From contig JAENRP010000001.1 in the NCBI GenBank assembly GCA_024741835.1, positions 62,001 to 126,000 on the forward strand: 64,000 bases of DNA, read 5' to 3'. Position 1 is the stretch's first letter, and each line of letters starts with the position of its first letter. Made by a program: the position numbers and the translations under genes. The notes under the pieces are model-generated. The model did not search any database and had not been told where the DNA came from. It worked only from the letters and a program-made list of their open reading frames with translations. Shown here one piece after another: positions 11,204-21,601 of this stretch. Source of the stretch: Diplocarpon mali. Lineage: Eukaryota > Ascomycota > Leotiomycetes > Helotiales > Drepanopezizaceae.

Positions 11204-12289
11204 TTATGCTTCTTCTAGAGTCGAGACGCACTTCAAAGAGGGTATCCGTCCTTCCCACTCGATAGGCCACTGATCTTCGACCTTCAAGAGCTCCACGACC
11301 CACTGTCTCTCCGTCCTATCTTTCCAGTCCACCGGCAACATTCTCTCTCCCTTTTTCCCCACCAAAAACACCTGCTCCAGATCCTTCAGCTGAACCAGGT
11401 ACTGGGTAGGCACCCACCAGCCGATCGGGCACCATTTCTCCCAGTACTGGAAACGTGGGGAGCCCCAGAACCTGTACGGGGGCATCGAGACCTCGAGGTC
11501 GAACACAACCCTTCGAATATCGGGGATCTGCTGGACTGCAATGGCTGTAAATCGGCATATCTCCTGGACGGAGCTTAGACTGGATACGTTGGCTCGTAGG
11601 TGGATAGTATCGACCATGGGGTTGAAAATGACGCCTGTATATGGCGGGATATCAGGAGGGGAAATGTTGATCCGTGAGACCGGATTGACTACAACATGAC
11701 CTTGAGAATTGTATTCATTCTCCAAGCACCTACGAAACTGCTTCGCCAGCACATCGTGACTTTCGCGACAGGCTAGAAAGGCTGCTGGTGGTGGGAGGGC
11801 AGACCAAGACTTGCTGGGGAAGTATCTGCAGTCGCACGGATGGGCAGAAATGCAAGACGTGATGGTCATGTGCTGTGGGAGAGGTCTATGTCTTATGTAT
11901 CCGGGGAGCTCTGAGCCCGGCTGATAGGGATCTGGGATGAAGCTTGGTCCGTCGAAGACATTGACGGAGCCGTCGGTGATGGCTGAAGCGTAGCCAGCAA
12001 AACACTGGTCGCCAACATACCAAGCCGGGTTGTAGCCGTGCAGATGCAGATGAAGTAATCTTGGGCTAGCGGAGTAGCTCCAGATTTTCAGTCGCAGCTC
12101 GATGGGAAGTTGGGAGAACTGGGGAAACGAGGTGAGAGCAGAATCTAAAGGCTCTAGTCTTGGGGGCGTGCATGATGATGTTAAGAGGCCCATCAGGGCG
12201 CTGCTGGCGCTGCGGATAAGGTCCATTGTACCGGCGATCAGTAGGTTGAAAGGTCTGCTCTGAGATTGTTGCAGAAGTGGATTATTCAA
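11204..12289 (-). CDS. 2EXR domain-containing protein
   Basis: A single-exon frame of 361 aa. After a short N-terminal tail (an internal ATG at 12226 is an alternative start), residues about 53-85 read FPQFSQLPIELRLKIWSYSA. This is the 2EXR motif (F..F..LP.ELRL.IW), found in large families of uncharacterised filamentous-fungal proteins and distantly resembling F-box helices. The rest matches the usual architecture: FLACRESHDVLAKQF, then FNPMVDTIHL, then Trp-rich C-terminal segments. No signal peptide or membrane segment is seen. The molecular role of the family is unknown. The gene stands alone with more than 2 kb of poor sequence on each side. It looks intact. Confidence 0.8.
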   Translation of the reverse strand: MNNPLLQQSQSRPFNLLIAGTMDLIRSASSALMGLLTSSCTPPRLEPLDSALTSFPQFSQLPIELRLKIWSYSASPRLLHLHLHGYNPAWYVGDQCFAGYASAITDGSVNVFDGPSFIPDPYQPGSELPGYIRHRPLPQHMTITSCISAHPCDCRYFPSKSWSALPPPAAFLACRESHDVLAKQFRRCLENEYNSQGHVVVNPVSRINISPPDIPPYTGVIFNPMVDTIHLRANVSSLSSVQEICRFTAIAVQQIPDIRRVVFDLEVSMPPYRFWGSPRFQYWEKWCPIGWWVPTQYLVQLKDLEQVFLVGKKGERMLPVDWKDRTERQWVVELLKVEDQWPIEWEGRIPSLKCVSTLEEA

Positions 12290-14826
12290 AGTATTAGGCT
12301 GAGGAGAGGCGATGAAACCAAGGCACCTTGAGTGATAATAGCAAGCTGTCTTAAGTCGACCAAAAGGGAAAATTGCAGCTTGACAACAGATGACGAGTCA
12401 CAGAACTGAGAAGTCACGTTTCTCGATTTTTAATCTGAATCTTGACTTTTATATAAGGTGCGGTGGCAGTCTAGGGCTGTCCAGTGAAGAAGAGAATGGG
12501 AATATCCTCAGGTTCTATTCACATGACTGAGAACGCAAGGCCAAGAATAAGAACAAGAGTCCGCCACCTGAGAATCGTAGATAAAGGGTCTGATTCCTGA
12601 GTATTAAGCTGTAGGGATACTCAAGATAAATAACATAAACTCTCTCTGGCATGTCTCTGTAGGTGTAGAGTAGTAGTCCATAATTTAAAGTATGGTAAAT
12701 CTCTGTTATTCTCTTCCAGATTCCATCTTTCCTCTCGACCTATAAATCCATCGGCTAACTACTTTAGTCGCTTCCTTAAGACTTAGAAGCTGAATCGCTG
12801 TTGACTTTTTAGTTTTCGCTCCTTATCTTGTCAATTGAAGTAACTCTTGATACGCTATAGGATTAACGATTCTAGTATACAAGTTTACAGGTACAACATT
12901 ATTATCAGTTATACCATGCGCTAAACTACATGGACTCACTCTATATCGACCGATGAGAAGTTTAGGTTCATTGAGACCGCAGGTCTTGGAAGTATCCCTG
13001 GCGAAAGGACGAGTATTTGCGGATATTTACGAAATTAGCGACTCCATCTCAAAATCAAAAAAGAAGTACTTCTTTTGCAAGCCGTACTCAGCGTCTTCTT
13101 ATACTACCATTTGTATTATCAACTGGTGTAAACACATATGTACATATTCACCTATTATATTAGCCGACCCAACCACACAATGCTTCGCTGGCCCTCAGGG
13201 CCCATAGCCGTGGAGGCCGATAATTGTTCTTTTCTTCAAGAAAGTAAGAAAAGAAACGCAACCTAGACGATCCCGTCCCACTCATTGTTAGCGACATGCC
13301 CTTAGCGCAACAGAGATGAACCAGATACAGGCATTGATTCTCCTCCAAGATCCACGTGTACAGCGCATTGTGAAGCGGAGCCGCTAGGACCAGAGCGACG
13401 CCTTATCTTCGGCAAAGATTTGCAGGAGATAGATATCAAAATAGTTGCGACCTGAGACATGGATTGGTTGAACAGTCCTACAAAGCAATTTGGCGCAGAG
13501 GAAGCGCGCGGGGCTCATAACCCTGAGGTCCCAAGATCGAAACTTGGAATTGCTATGTTTTTGACCGGTCCTGCCTTGTTTCTTTTTCTCGCACTGCCTG
13601 TCCCCTGGATCCTATTTTCGACAAAATCAAATCAATCCGTGCATCGTCTTTCTTCCTTTCTCTCTTTCTTGTTGTCTAGCTCCCCTTTTGGCTCTCTCTT
13701 TATTTTTCTCTTTTCCTAGCTCCTGAACAAGTTATCTCACTGCCGAGACCCAGAGATATCCATCCCCTCTCTGCCCCTCTCTAGCGAGGGACCGTTGTCG
13801 TTTCAACCCTGCACATTTCCAAATCACGTGATTCATATCCCGCTCAGGCATCTCTCCTCCAGGAGGGGAAAAAACAAATCATCTACATGTACATGTACCT
13901 CGACAAGCGCATCTGCCACCAGCCCCATCGCCCATTCGACGCAGTCCCGGTCCGCCCGAGGTAAGTCCCAAGAGGCAGGCAACACCTCGCGAGGCACGGG
14001 ACGGCACGTGAGCACAGGTAGCACCGCATCGTGATGATCGCCTGGTTGCTATGTCGGGGGAGCGGTGTTGTCGGTGGTGGTGTAGGAGCAGCGCGTCGTC
14101 GCTCCTGTTGGGGCACTGCTGCCACTACGGCCCCCAAATCCCGACAGCCGCCGATACCCCTGCGCCAGGCGCCTGGTGGCCTGACTACGAACCTGCTGTG
14201 TGCGACCTTTCTCACCGGTTGTGACGCGTGAGGTTAGAGATGGGTCTGGGGACAGGTGCAAGGTTGTGGGAATCAGGTTGGTGCAGCTGCTTGTCAGGAG
14301 GTAGGAGGGGGAAGTAGGAGGGGGAGGTAAGAGGGGACGAGGTACGGCTTTTGAATAGTTGGGAGCTTGTAACGGGATTTGGCGGTTTGAGATGGAGGTG
14401 GGATGGTATTCTACTCTGTTCTGTTTACTCTATTCTATTCTATCATGCCCTGTCCTGTCCTGGTTTGTTGGGTTTTGAGGTGTCATGTTGTACGAATTTC
14501 ACACAATAGGTCATCATGTCAAGGGGTGGGGGGGGACCCCCCCCAGGAACTAAAAGATATCAAATGATCAATTTACCAAATCAGAATAATAAGGATACAC
14601 TGAAAGATTACGATTTTACTCATTGAAAAGTCTGGACACGTCGCTCTGATCCATGCCTGCACAATAAACTCCGCATATCAATCCCTGTGCTCGATCCCTA
14701 TCCCCGACACGGGGCTGGCTATTTTTGCAAATGCAAACGTAGATGTAGATGAAAATGAAAATGTATGTGCAGATCTCCAGATCGGTACAGCCGTCACACC
14801 CCGAGAGGCGAAGGCGTGCGATCCCC
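12290..14826. other. Intergenic region downstream of agd3
   Basis: No convincing gene. 12290-13400 is AT-rich. 13450-14500 has higher GC with pyrimidine-rich tracts (13640-13720) and simple C/T-rich sequence. Small open frames on both strands near 13830-14260 overlap one another and carry no domain. The G8-A-C8 palindrome at 14528-14544 is listed separately. Confidence 0.45.
14528..14544. repeat. G8-A-C8 homopolymer palindrome
   Basis: A run of eight G, one A and eight C forms a perfect inverted repeat with a one-base centre. It could fold as an 8-bp GC hairpin, or the G run could stack as a quadruplex. It sits about 280 bp past the stop codon of the agd3 gene. It could also be an assembly error at homopolymers. 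Confidence 0.7.
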
Positions 14827-17158
14827 TCAGTACGCCACCGGCGTGCTCAGGGTAAAGGTCACCGGGGATCCGGACATCTGGACCCAGATCGTCAGCGGGT
14901 CGCCGCCAACCTGCTCCGTCGTGAAGCCCTGGGTGCTGGTCACCGAGCCCGGCACCGTGACGGGGATCTTCGCCGCGCAGGTGTTGCCGGCGGTCGTGAG
15001 CGTGACCGCGGTGATGGTCTTCGCGCTCGGGTTGGTGGTGTACGAGAGCGCGGGCTGGCACTTGTCGCGCGCCATGCGGTTGGTAAAATCGGTGGCGATG
15101 TCGTCGTGCTTGAGCGAAATCATCGGCCAGTTGACGAGGCGGACCATCTCCTGCACGACCGTCTCGGCCCAGGCCTGCAGCATGGACAGCTTCTTGCTCT
15201 GGCCGTTGATAGTCGTCGTGCCGGCGGTCACGTAGTTCAGGTTGGCCTGGTGGAACATGTAGGGATCGTGGTGCAGGCCGAGGAGGTGGCGCGTGTTGGT
15301 CGCCTTCTCGACGGCGAGGAGGGCGTCCCAGTCGCCTTTGCCGGCCGAGGTGTTGATCCACTCGGCGACGGTGCAGGCGGGCAGCTGGCAGTTGTAGTAG
15401 ATGTTGGTGGCCCAGCGCGGGACGACGGTGGCCCCGGCGTAGCCGTCCGTCTCCACGGTGCTGATCAGCGGCCAGAACTCGTTCTCCTTGTTCATGAGGA
15501 TGGGGCGCGTGTTGTCGCCGACGACGTTCCTGAGGCCGGCGTCCAGGCGGGCCCGGATGGCGTCGCCGTTGTGCATGCCGGTGATGGCGGGGGGGATGAG
15601 GCCGTTGGGGCTGAAGCGCGCGGCGCCGGCGATGCCGACCTGCTGGAGCCAGGCCTGGTTCCAGGTCAGCTCGCGCGAGACGTCGAAGTAGGTGGCGTTG
15701 TTCTCGTCCTCGTGAGTGAAGGTGTGCGAGACGTGCGCCATGGCGTTGAGGTTGTCCGGGTTGGCGAACCAGAGCTTGAGCGGATCCAGGTTCGTGCAGG
15801 CGACCGTGTACGGGTAGGTCGCCGGCGTGGCCGGCCAGAGGTTGGTGCCGGTGCCCGGCGTCTTCTTGAACTCGAGGGCGGTGTCGTTCTGCCCGTCGTA
15901 CTCGATCGGGCCGATGCCACACGCCGACGCGCCGGTGGTGGTGGCCGCGGCGGCTTCGATGTTGCCGTTGCCGTTGTGCCCGATCTCCATAAAGTAGCTG
16001 CTGCCCGTCGACATGCGGCTGTTGAGGTCCCGGGTCCAGGTCACGTGCTGGTCCAGATCCGCCGTCGTGATCCGGTAGGTCTGGCCGGCCGGCGAGTAAA
16101 TGTCGGATTCCAGGAACATGTCGTCCACCTGCGTGCTCAGGTAGAGCCGGCGGAATCCCGTGTAGAGGCCGCGGGTGGCCCACGTGATCCAGGCGTGCTG
16201 AAGGTAGTTGGAGGTCGACGACCAATCGGTCGCAAAGCCGATGAAGAAGACCATCTGCTGCCGGCCGTCGATGCTGTTGATGACGCCCGCCGTCGAGCTG
16301 CTCGAGAAGCCCGTCGCCGGCGCGAAGGCCGCAAACTCCTTGGCGATGCTGGTGTTGGTGATGGTCGCCGGATAGTGGTAGAGGCCGGCGGTGCTGACCC
16401 CGGCGCCTGTCTTCATCCCCGCGCTGGCAAAGGCCGACGAATCCGAGATGCTGATGAGCTGTTCCACGCCGTCGGCACAGCAGCCGCCGGCAATCGCAGA
16501 CGCCCCGTACGCGGGACCTGGGTAGACGTCAAGGCGCACCATGCGCACGCCGAACGTCACCTGGTACTGGTAGAGAGTGGCCATCTGCGCGGCGGTGAGG
16601 GCGCTCTGGAAGCCGAGGGTTCCTCCATAGTCGTAGCTGACCTCGGACAGGATGACGATGGCGCCGTAGTTGCCAGCCGTGGACGACGCGTTGAGGGATG
16701 GGAGCGTTATGCCAGCCTGCGGGACCGCGACGACCTGGTACGGGATGCCGTATCCATTGAGGCCCGACGTGGCCGAGTAGGCCGAGGCGTTATCGCGCGC
16801 AAAGATCAGGACGGTCCCCTTGACACTCGTTCCGGCCACCAAGGCACGGGGAGTGGCGACGTACAAGTTTTGCACCGTGGTGTTGGCGATAATACTCAAC
16901 CCATCGACTGCACCCGATCATTCGTTAGCGTCAGCTTCTCTTGCCATTTCCACTTCCACTTGCACATGGGCACCAGAGTAGACAGAGTACACGTGACACA
17001 CCTATCATAGCCTTGGCCTGGACGACTGGTGTGATTTGTCGCACCGCATGGGTACTTGGCAACGAGATCCTGTTGTGATGATGCTTATGGGCGACGACTC
17101 CGGAGACGGAGAATGCCAACAGGAGGGCCTTGAAAAGGCTGGTGGTTTTGGAGAGCAT
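14827..17158 (-). CDS. agd3: Agd3-type secreted polysaccharide deacetylase (CE18)
   Basis: This enzyme partially deacetylates galactosaminogalactan, the adhesive fungal exopolysaccharide, outside the cell. Two exons are inferred: 17158-17002 and 16907-14827, joined by a GTGTGT..TGCAG intron within a Val codon, giving 745 aa. A signal peptide (MLSKTTSLFKALLLAFSVSG, cleavage near VVA) precedes a His-rich stretch (HKHHHN). A beta-rich N-terminal domain follows, then the deacetylase domain with STQVDDMF (Asp314-Asp315) and SHTFTHEDEN (His447, His451), which match the family's metal-binding Asp-His-His set. Later landmarks are LLGLHHDPYMFHQANLNY and a C-terminal beta-sandwich-like end. The CDS is GC-rich, which creates long chance frames on the other strand. 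It is divergent from the gtb3-like gene at 30345, its expected pathway partner. Family assignment is strong; the symbol follows the Aspergillus name. Confidence 0.9.
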
Positions 17159-18900
17159 CAGGGGCGACTGGCTGGAAACGAATGACAGCCTGTGGTTTTG
17201 ATTTCTATTATTATTGTTTTTCTGATCTTATTTTTCGGGGAGAGAGAGAGGGGACGGATGTGGGGGGAGGGGACAAAATAAAACCAAAAGAGCACCGGGG
17301 NNAAGAGCCAAAGAGCGACTGATGGTGGAGAGCGAGACCAGGGAGGAGGAATGGCCAGCGTATATAGACAAGGGGAGCAGAAGAGCTGACAACATATCGC
17401 CGCCCCCTGACACCCGACTTGACAGCTGGGACCACCCGGCGGGCGAGGGGGGGGGGAGGGTCTTCTGGTGGATGGGCCGGATTCCAGTGCTCGGGCAGCA
17501 CACACGGGACGAAAAGGGCCCAACCCCCACGAGAGGTGCAAAGCACGAAAGGGGTGGCGAGTCTTCTTCCAGGACGGCGGCTGCTAGGGTTCCTCGTTCC
17601 TCGACATCCCGTACGTACGACATGCCCTCGCCCACCGTCTGCTGACCACTGACCTCGTACATGCCATGGCCCGAACCTGTAGCCCGCTGCATCGGGGCCT
17701 GCAGTGCAAGCCCGCAAGCGTCTAGCAGGTGAAGCGTCGGGGGACACCACTCCTCGTCCAGAATCGAGGGCGAGAGGGTCCCAGACCGGTATTTCATTAG
17801 TGTCGGCGGGCTCCCCGGTCTGGGCCCCAGGTCGGCTGGCCTTTGATCTGACTCTGCTTCGGTGCTGGCGGTGCTGGGGCGCAAACTCTCCTGATCCTAA
17901 TTCCATATTCGCGCGTGGATACGAGCCGGCGGCTTTGCGGAGGGGGCGACTTGGGGGTCCAGCAGCCGGGTGGACGAGGTCCCTGTGCAATATTGATCCG
18001 CGCTGCAGGGACGGCAGCGGGTGAGCTGGGAGACTCGACGGAGGCTGGGAGGGTAGAGCACCCAAGCAGGATTTCATGGCGCTGGCGATCGTTCGGGAGA
18101 GCGGGGAGTTTGAGAGAAGGATGGTTGATGAAGCTTTGCCCGTGGAGTGAAGCTTCTGCTGCGGAAAAGCTTACCCCGCCGCCGGCCCGACACCCTTACC
18201 CGCAGCACCACGTGACCGTACACGTCGCCGGCCCCACCCCCACACCCACAGCACCACGTGACCGTACACGTCGCCGCACCGCTTCCTACCCACCCCTCGG
18301 CGACCGCCCTCGGCTACCCTCCCCCTTCCGCCTGGACTGAAGCGGAGAAACGACCCAGCACGGAGACGCCGCCCAACACAGACATCCCAGAACTCCAGAT
18401 CCGTCCTCGCCGTGCGCTGCCACACGGGTGGTGGCGTATCTGGAGCGGAGCACGGCCATTCCATCGGGGGTACGAGCGACTGGTTGAGACAGCAACGTAC
18501 GTAAAAGGTCCCTCGTACGTGAACGGGGGCGGCGAAAGGGGAGGCGACAAGCAGACGGACGGCCGTTCTCCTTCAACCTCCCCTCCATGTTCAAGAGGCG
18601 AGGCAGGGGCGCTTCACGATCCAGGCCTTGTATGGCTTGCGAGAATTTGTGCTTATGAATCATGATAAGAATGATCGTTCGAGAGGGGGGCGGGGGACGA
18701 TTTTCCCCCTCCCCCCCCCCAAACGTATCTTGATCTCGCAGCGATTGTTTCGACGCTTTTCTCTTCAATTCGGACCTCTATTCATTTTACACTTGATTTG
18801 GAAGCAAAAAGGGTCAGTAGTTGGCCAAAGTACAACCAGGGGCGAGAGACATGCGCTAGGCCTTTCTTATAGGTAAAAGTGGTCTTCAGGGGTACGGCCA
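17159..18900 (-). promoter_or_regulatory. agd3 upstream region
   Basis: This 1.7-kb segment has normal to high GC, unlike the AT-rich block beyond it, so it is probably the retained promoter of agd3. It contains a GA-rich tract at 17230-17250, a two-base N gap at 17301-17302, and the 28-bp CACGTG-bearing repeat pair at 18203-18276. At 18688-18721 a G-rich run is followed by a C-rich run. Overlapping open frames here (for example 17211-18077 minus) span the N gap and lack domain similarity, so I do not call a gene. Confidence 0.5.
18203..18276. repeat. 28-bp direct repeat with CACGTG, two copies
   Basis: CAGCACCACGTGACCGTACA followed by CGTCGCCG occurs at 18203-18230 and 18249-18276, identical over 28 bp with a 46-bp period. 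Each copy holds a CACGTG box (18209-18214 and 18255-18260). The pair lies about 1.05 kb upstream of the agd3 start. The decamer CCACGTGACC recurs at 28371 on the far side of the transposon block. A role in co-regulation is inferred. Confidence 0.75.
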
Positions 18901-19689
18901 TGAAAGCATGTGGATGCCAGTCAGGGTGCGTTTGGTCTTGGAAAATCATACACGGTTGTATTATCGAGTACGATTTGGGCAATACATAGGTGTTTGGTCT
19001 CAGAGCCTGACTGTACCTGGACCTCGCAGGTTTATAATCACTCTCGCTATGCTCTCTTAGTCTTAAGCAATTTCCGAAATTTGGCCTGAAGGTCGTTTCT
19101 GTATCCCGGACCGGAAATCTGCGCTAGTAGTTCCTCGGAGGATAAGGGGGAAACCTCGGAATATTACTTGCTTAACGAGCCTGGCCTTCTACCTACGTGC
19201 CCAAAAGATCCAAGACTTGGCGTCTATGCGCAGTGCTAGAAGATTCGGTTTACAAGGGGTTATGCTGAGGGGTACTACTAATGATTTTAATACGCAAATA
19301 TGCCGCTGTAACTACCTAGATTACAAGTATATAAATCATTATAGAACTAGCACTTGAGATGCCGGTAGTTAAAACTCTACGCAAATCAATGAAATAAGAC
19401 AGTCGACTTATGGTCTTTACCCTTACTTCGACGCTGGTCTTGCGTCAAATAGAATTGCCTTATGATTAGACCTTACGCTAAATCAAGTATAAAACGCTCT
19501 TGCTCACTAATATACCCTTTCATAGAAACGATACTGCAGTTGTACAGCTCTACTACGTACTCCCTTACTTACCTGCAACATGTTTCAAGGTACAATATTA
19601 GGGAAATACAGCTGGTATAAGGGGTTAGTTTCAGGAAGGATTAAGAGACGATTGTATTCCCTTAATCTAACAGTTTTTATTAGAGTATC

Positions 19690-20030
19690 CGGAGCTTCAC
19701 TTTCATCAAGAAAACGCAAAAGGGCACGCTTTTCAATACATATAATTAGTATGTAAAGCAATTAGAATTACCCCTATTTTCTAGCCTTCGAATAGTCCTG
19801 ATTTGAACCCTCTTAAGACTAAATAGGATAAAATAAAGGATAATATTAGAGAAAACTACCCAAAAGTCCAAAAGTCATATGATAGACTATGAGAAGCTAT
19901 ACTTAAAACTTAGGAGTCGATTATAAAGAAAAGGATTGAGGAGCAGGTTCGGAAAATGCCAGATGGATGTTACGACCTGTATATTTATAGAGGTCACGTT
20001 CTGCGCAGCTGACCATATACGGTCGAGTCA
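19690..20030 (+). mobile_element. Degenerate Tc1/mariner transposase, catalytic end
   Basis: One frame gives HQENAKGHAFQY, followed after stops by IRITPIF*PSNSPDLNPLKT and then DKIKDNIRENYPK, IIKKRIEEQVRKMPDG. This is the end of a Tc1/mariner transposase: the NA..HA block, the W-P-x-x-SPDLNP block holding the second catalytic Asp, and the C-terminal helices. Trp codons appear as TAG in at least three expected places (before PSNSPDLNP, in KTK*DK, in KT*ES), as expected from G-to-A change by RIP. No intact ends were found. It cannot encode an active enzyme. Confidence 0.75.
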
Positions 20031-20131
20031 CGTGCCGCAAGGCAGCAGCCTCTTGTATTTATTCTTCTCCAAGAGCTCTGTTAGAGCTTTCTTTTTTTCA
20101 TCTTTGAATCTACCTACGTAGCGTACCCTTT

Positions 20132-20153
20132 GGGGGGTTGGGGGGCTTTGGGG
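20132..20153 (+). other. Putative G-quadruplex motif
   Basis: G6-TT-G6-CTTT-G4 within AT-rich sequence satisfies the four-run G3+ quadruplex pattern with short loops. It lies between two transposase remnants. Structure formation is inferred from sequence only. Confidence 0.5.
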
Positions 20154-20201
20154 CTATACAATACGTCAACTCTTTTTCTTGTACTCCTGTGGGCCAGCCG
20201 T

Positions 20202-20255
20202 AACGATAGATATAAAGCAGTCATCGCAGCTAGAGGAGGCCATATGAAATACTAG
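20202..20255 (+). mobile_element. Tc1/mariner transposase C-terminal fragment
   Basis: The frame reads NDRYKAVIAARGGHMKY then a stop. This is a second version of the Tc1/mariner C-terminus (compare NRCKAVIDAKGGYTKY at 23922-24053). The sequence after the stop, up to about 20520, is a diverged relative of 24371-24600. It belongs to a related but distinct family from the 268-bp elements. Confidence 0.65.
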
Positions 20256-20280
20256 AGTAAATAATAAAAGCACTATTGCT

Positions 20281-20940
20281 AAGTGGGAGACGACTCGACA
20301 TTTATACGCGGTGTCTCTTACGAACCTGCAGACTCTTAAAAGAGTCTGCAAAGCCGAGATTAAGTCCTTTCAATCGTAAAATGTAAAACCCCGAGTCGAA
20401 ATAAGCCAGGACTTTCGAAAACGTCAGAAAGAAAAAATCTCCTTTCTCCTACACTACCTCTTCGAATACTTTACTTTCGACCTCTACTTGTATACTCCGG
20501 GATTATTCAAATTTTTATTTACAACTTGAGGAAAGGCTCAATGAAGGATACAAAGGGGAAAAAGGCAGGTTATAATTTACAAAGAGGAGGAACAAGAGGA
20601 GGAATAGGATATATTTAATAGTTTTATATAAAATCGATAAGAAGGGTTATAATCAAGAGCTACCGCCGACTAGTAAAACCTGGATATAATCAAATTAATA
20701 GCCGCTATTAGTATAAAAGGCTAATCTCAGAATGAAGAACCTAAGGCGACTCTATTTATTGAAGCACCTTCCGAGAACGTACTCGCCCGAGACCTAGAGG
20801 GAACAACTATTAACCAAGGTATAAGTTAGAATCTTATCTAAGGAATCGGGTTTCATAGGTATAGCAGGCCAAATAGTAAAGATATCAGGAGTTTTTTTTA
20901 AGTTAATTTCCCTCGTATACATATCCGACTATCGCGTTTT
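20281..20940. repeat. Diverged transposon copy A (pair with 24371-25200)
   Basis: Several blocks recur in the same order and orientation here and at 24371-25200: GGGAGACGACTCGACATTTA versus GGGAGACGATGACTCGATAC; CTTTACTTTCGACCTCTACT versus CTTTACTTTCGACTTTTACT; and a later block around CGAGACCTAGAG. Both are riddled with stops. Part of the later block resembles a third piece near 22600-22680. These are probably two old copies of one DNA transposon. The boundaries given are approximate. Confidence 0.55.
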
Positions 20941-21148
20941 CCGCTGATACTAAATAGTTTAGAGTTAGTAAAGTACGTTAAAGGGAAAAAGAAGTATTGC
21001 TAAGTATTAAGCACGCACAGATGTCAACCCTTTGATCTTTATTCCCTCTACGAAGTAAATTCCAAGTTCCAAGTTCCAACCGCGAAGACCCAAGTACAAA
21101 CACCGCGTAGGTTAGGTCCAAGTATTTAGTTCGCGTCCAGGTCCTCGA

Positions 21149-21601
21149 CTACGCCTCTATGTCCTCGTCCACGCCCATATTCACGATCGCGTCCGTTTCA
21201 TCGTACTCGGTCCTGCCTGCGTTCGGGTCCGCGTTCACCAAGGATGACTCGCATCTCAGTATACAATTTGCAATGTCTACAGGACTGCCTGTAGACCCGA
21301 GGTCGATAACTGTCCTTTCTGGACTCATAGAGTAGCGCCTAAAATCGTTTCCACTGAAGGTTAGGTTGCATGTGATACCCTCGTTATTTTCCATAATATA
21401 TACCCAGGCTACTAAGAATACACCGTTCTCATCAATGTTGCTATTACGGAGAACATCTGGAATCCTTATATCAACACCAAGAGGAAAAGCAATGGTAGCT
21501 CGACGACTTGCTGTTGAACCTCCGAATTGAATAATAGGGTATAGTGCAGGAAAAATAGCAGCAGCGAAGGTGGCGAATAAGAGGGCGATAATAGGCTTCA
21601 T
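21149..21601 (-). CDS. Small secreted protein in RIP block
   Basis: An intact 150-codon frame starts with a convincing signal peptide (MKPIIALLFATFAAAIFP). An ATG six codons upstream, at 21619, is in frame but gives a weaker signal. The mature part is about 130 aa with one N-glycosylation-like site (NLT), three Cys (ITCNL, IANCILRCES), a central beta-like region and an acidic tail ending GVDEDIEA. No membrane anchor or known domain is recognised. It is the only clean gene-like frame in 10 kb of RIP-degraded DNA, and its base composition is more balanced than its flanks. Small secreted proteins in such compartments are often effectors in plant-associated fungi. Expression and function are unknown. 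Confidence 0.55.
   Translation of the reverse strand: MKPIIALLFATFAAAIFPALYPIIQFGGSTASRRATIAFPLGVDIRIPDVLRNSNIDENGVFLVAWVYIMENNEGITCNLTFSGNDFRRYSMSPERTVIDLGSTGSPVDIANCILRCESSLVNADPNAGRTEYDETDAIVNMGVDEDIEA

Noticed and set aside
14678..16225. 515-codon minus-strand frame overlapping agd3
   Set aside because: Shifted-frame shadow of agd3, dominated by Arg/Pro/His/Gly.
14749..17010. 753-codon open frame on the plus strand opposite agd3
   Set aside because: It mirrors the GC-rich third positions of the real agd3 gene. Its translation is low-complexity Arg/Val/Gly/Ala without domains.
17211..18077. 288-codon minus-strand frame
   Set aside because: Crosses the N gap, has no domain, and overlaps other open frames in GC-rich promoter sequence.
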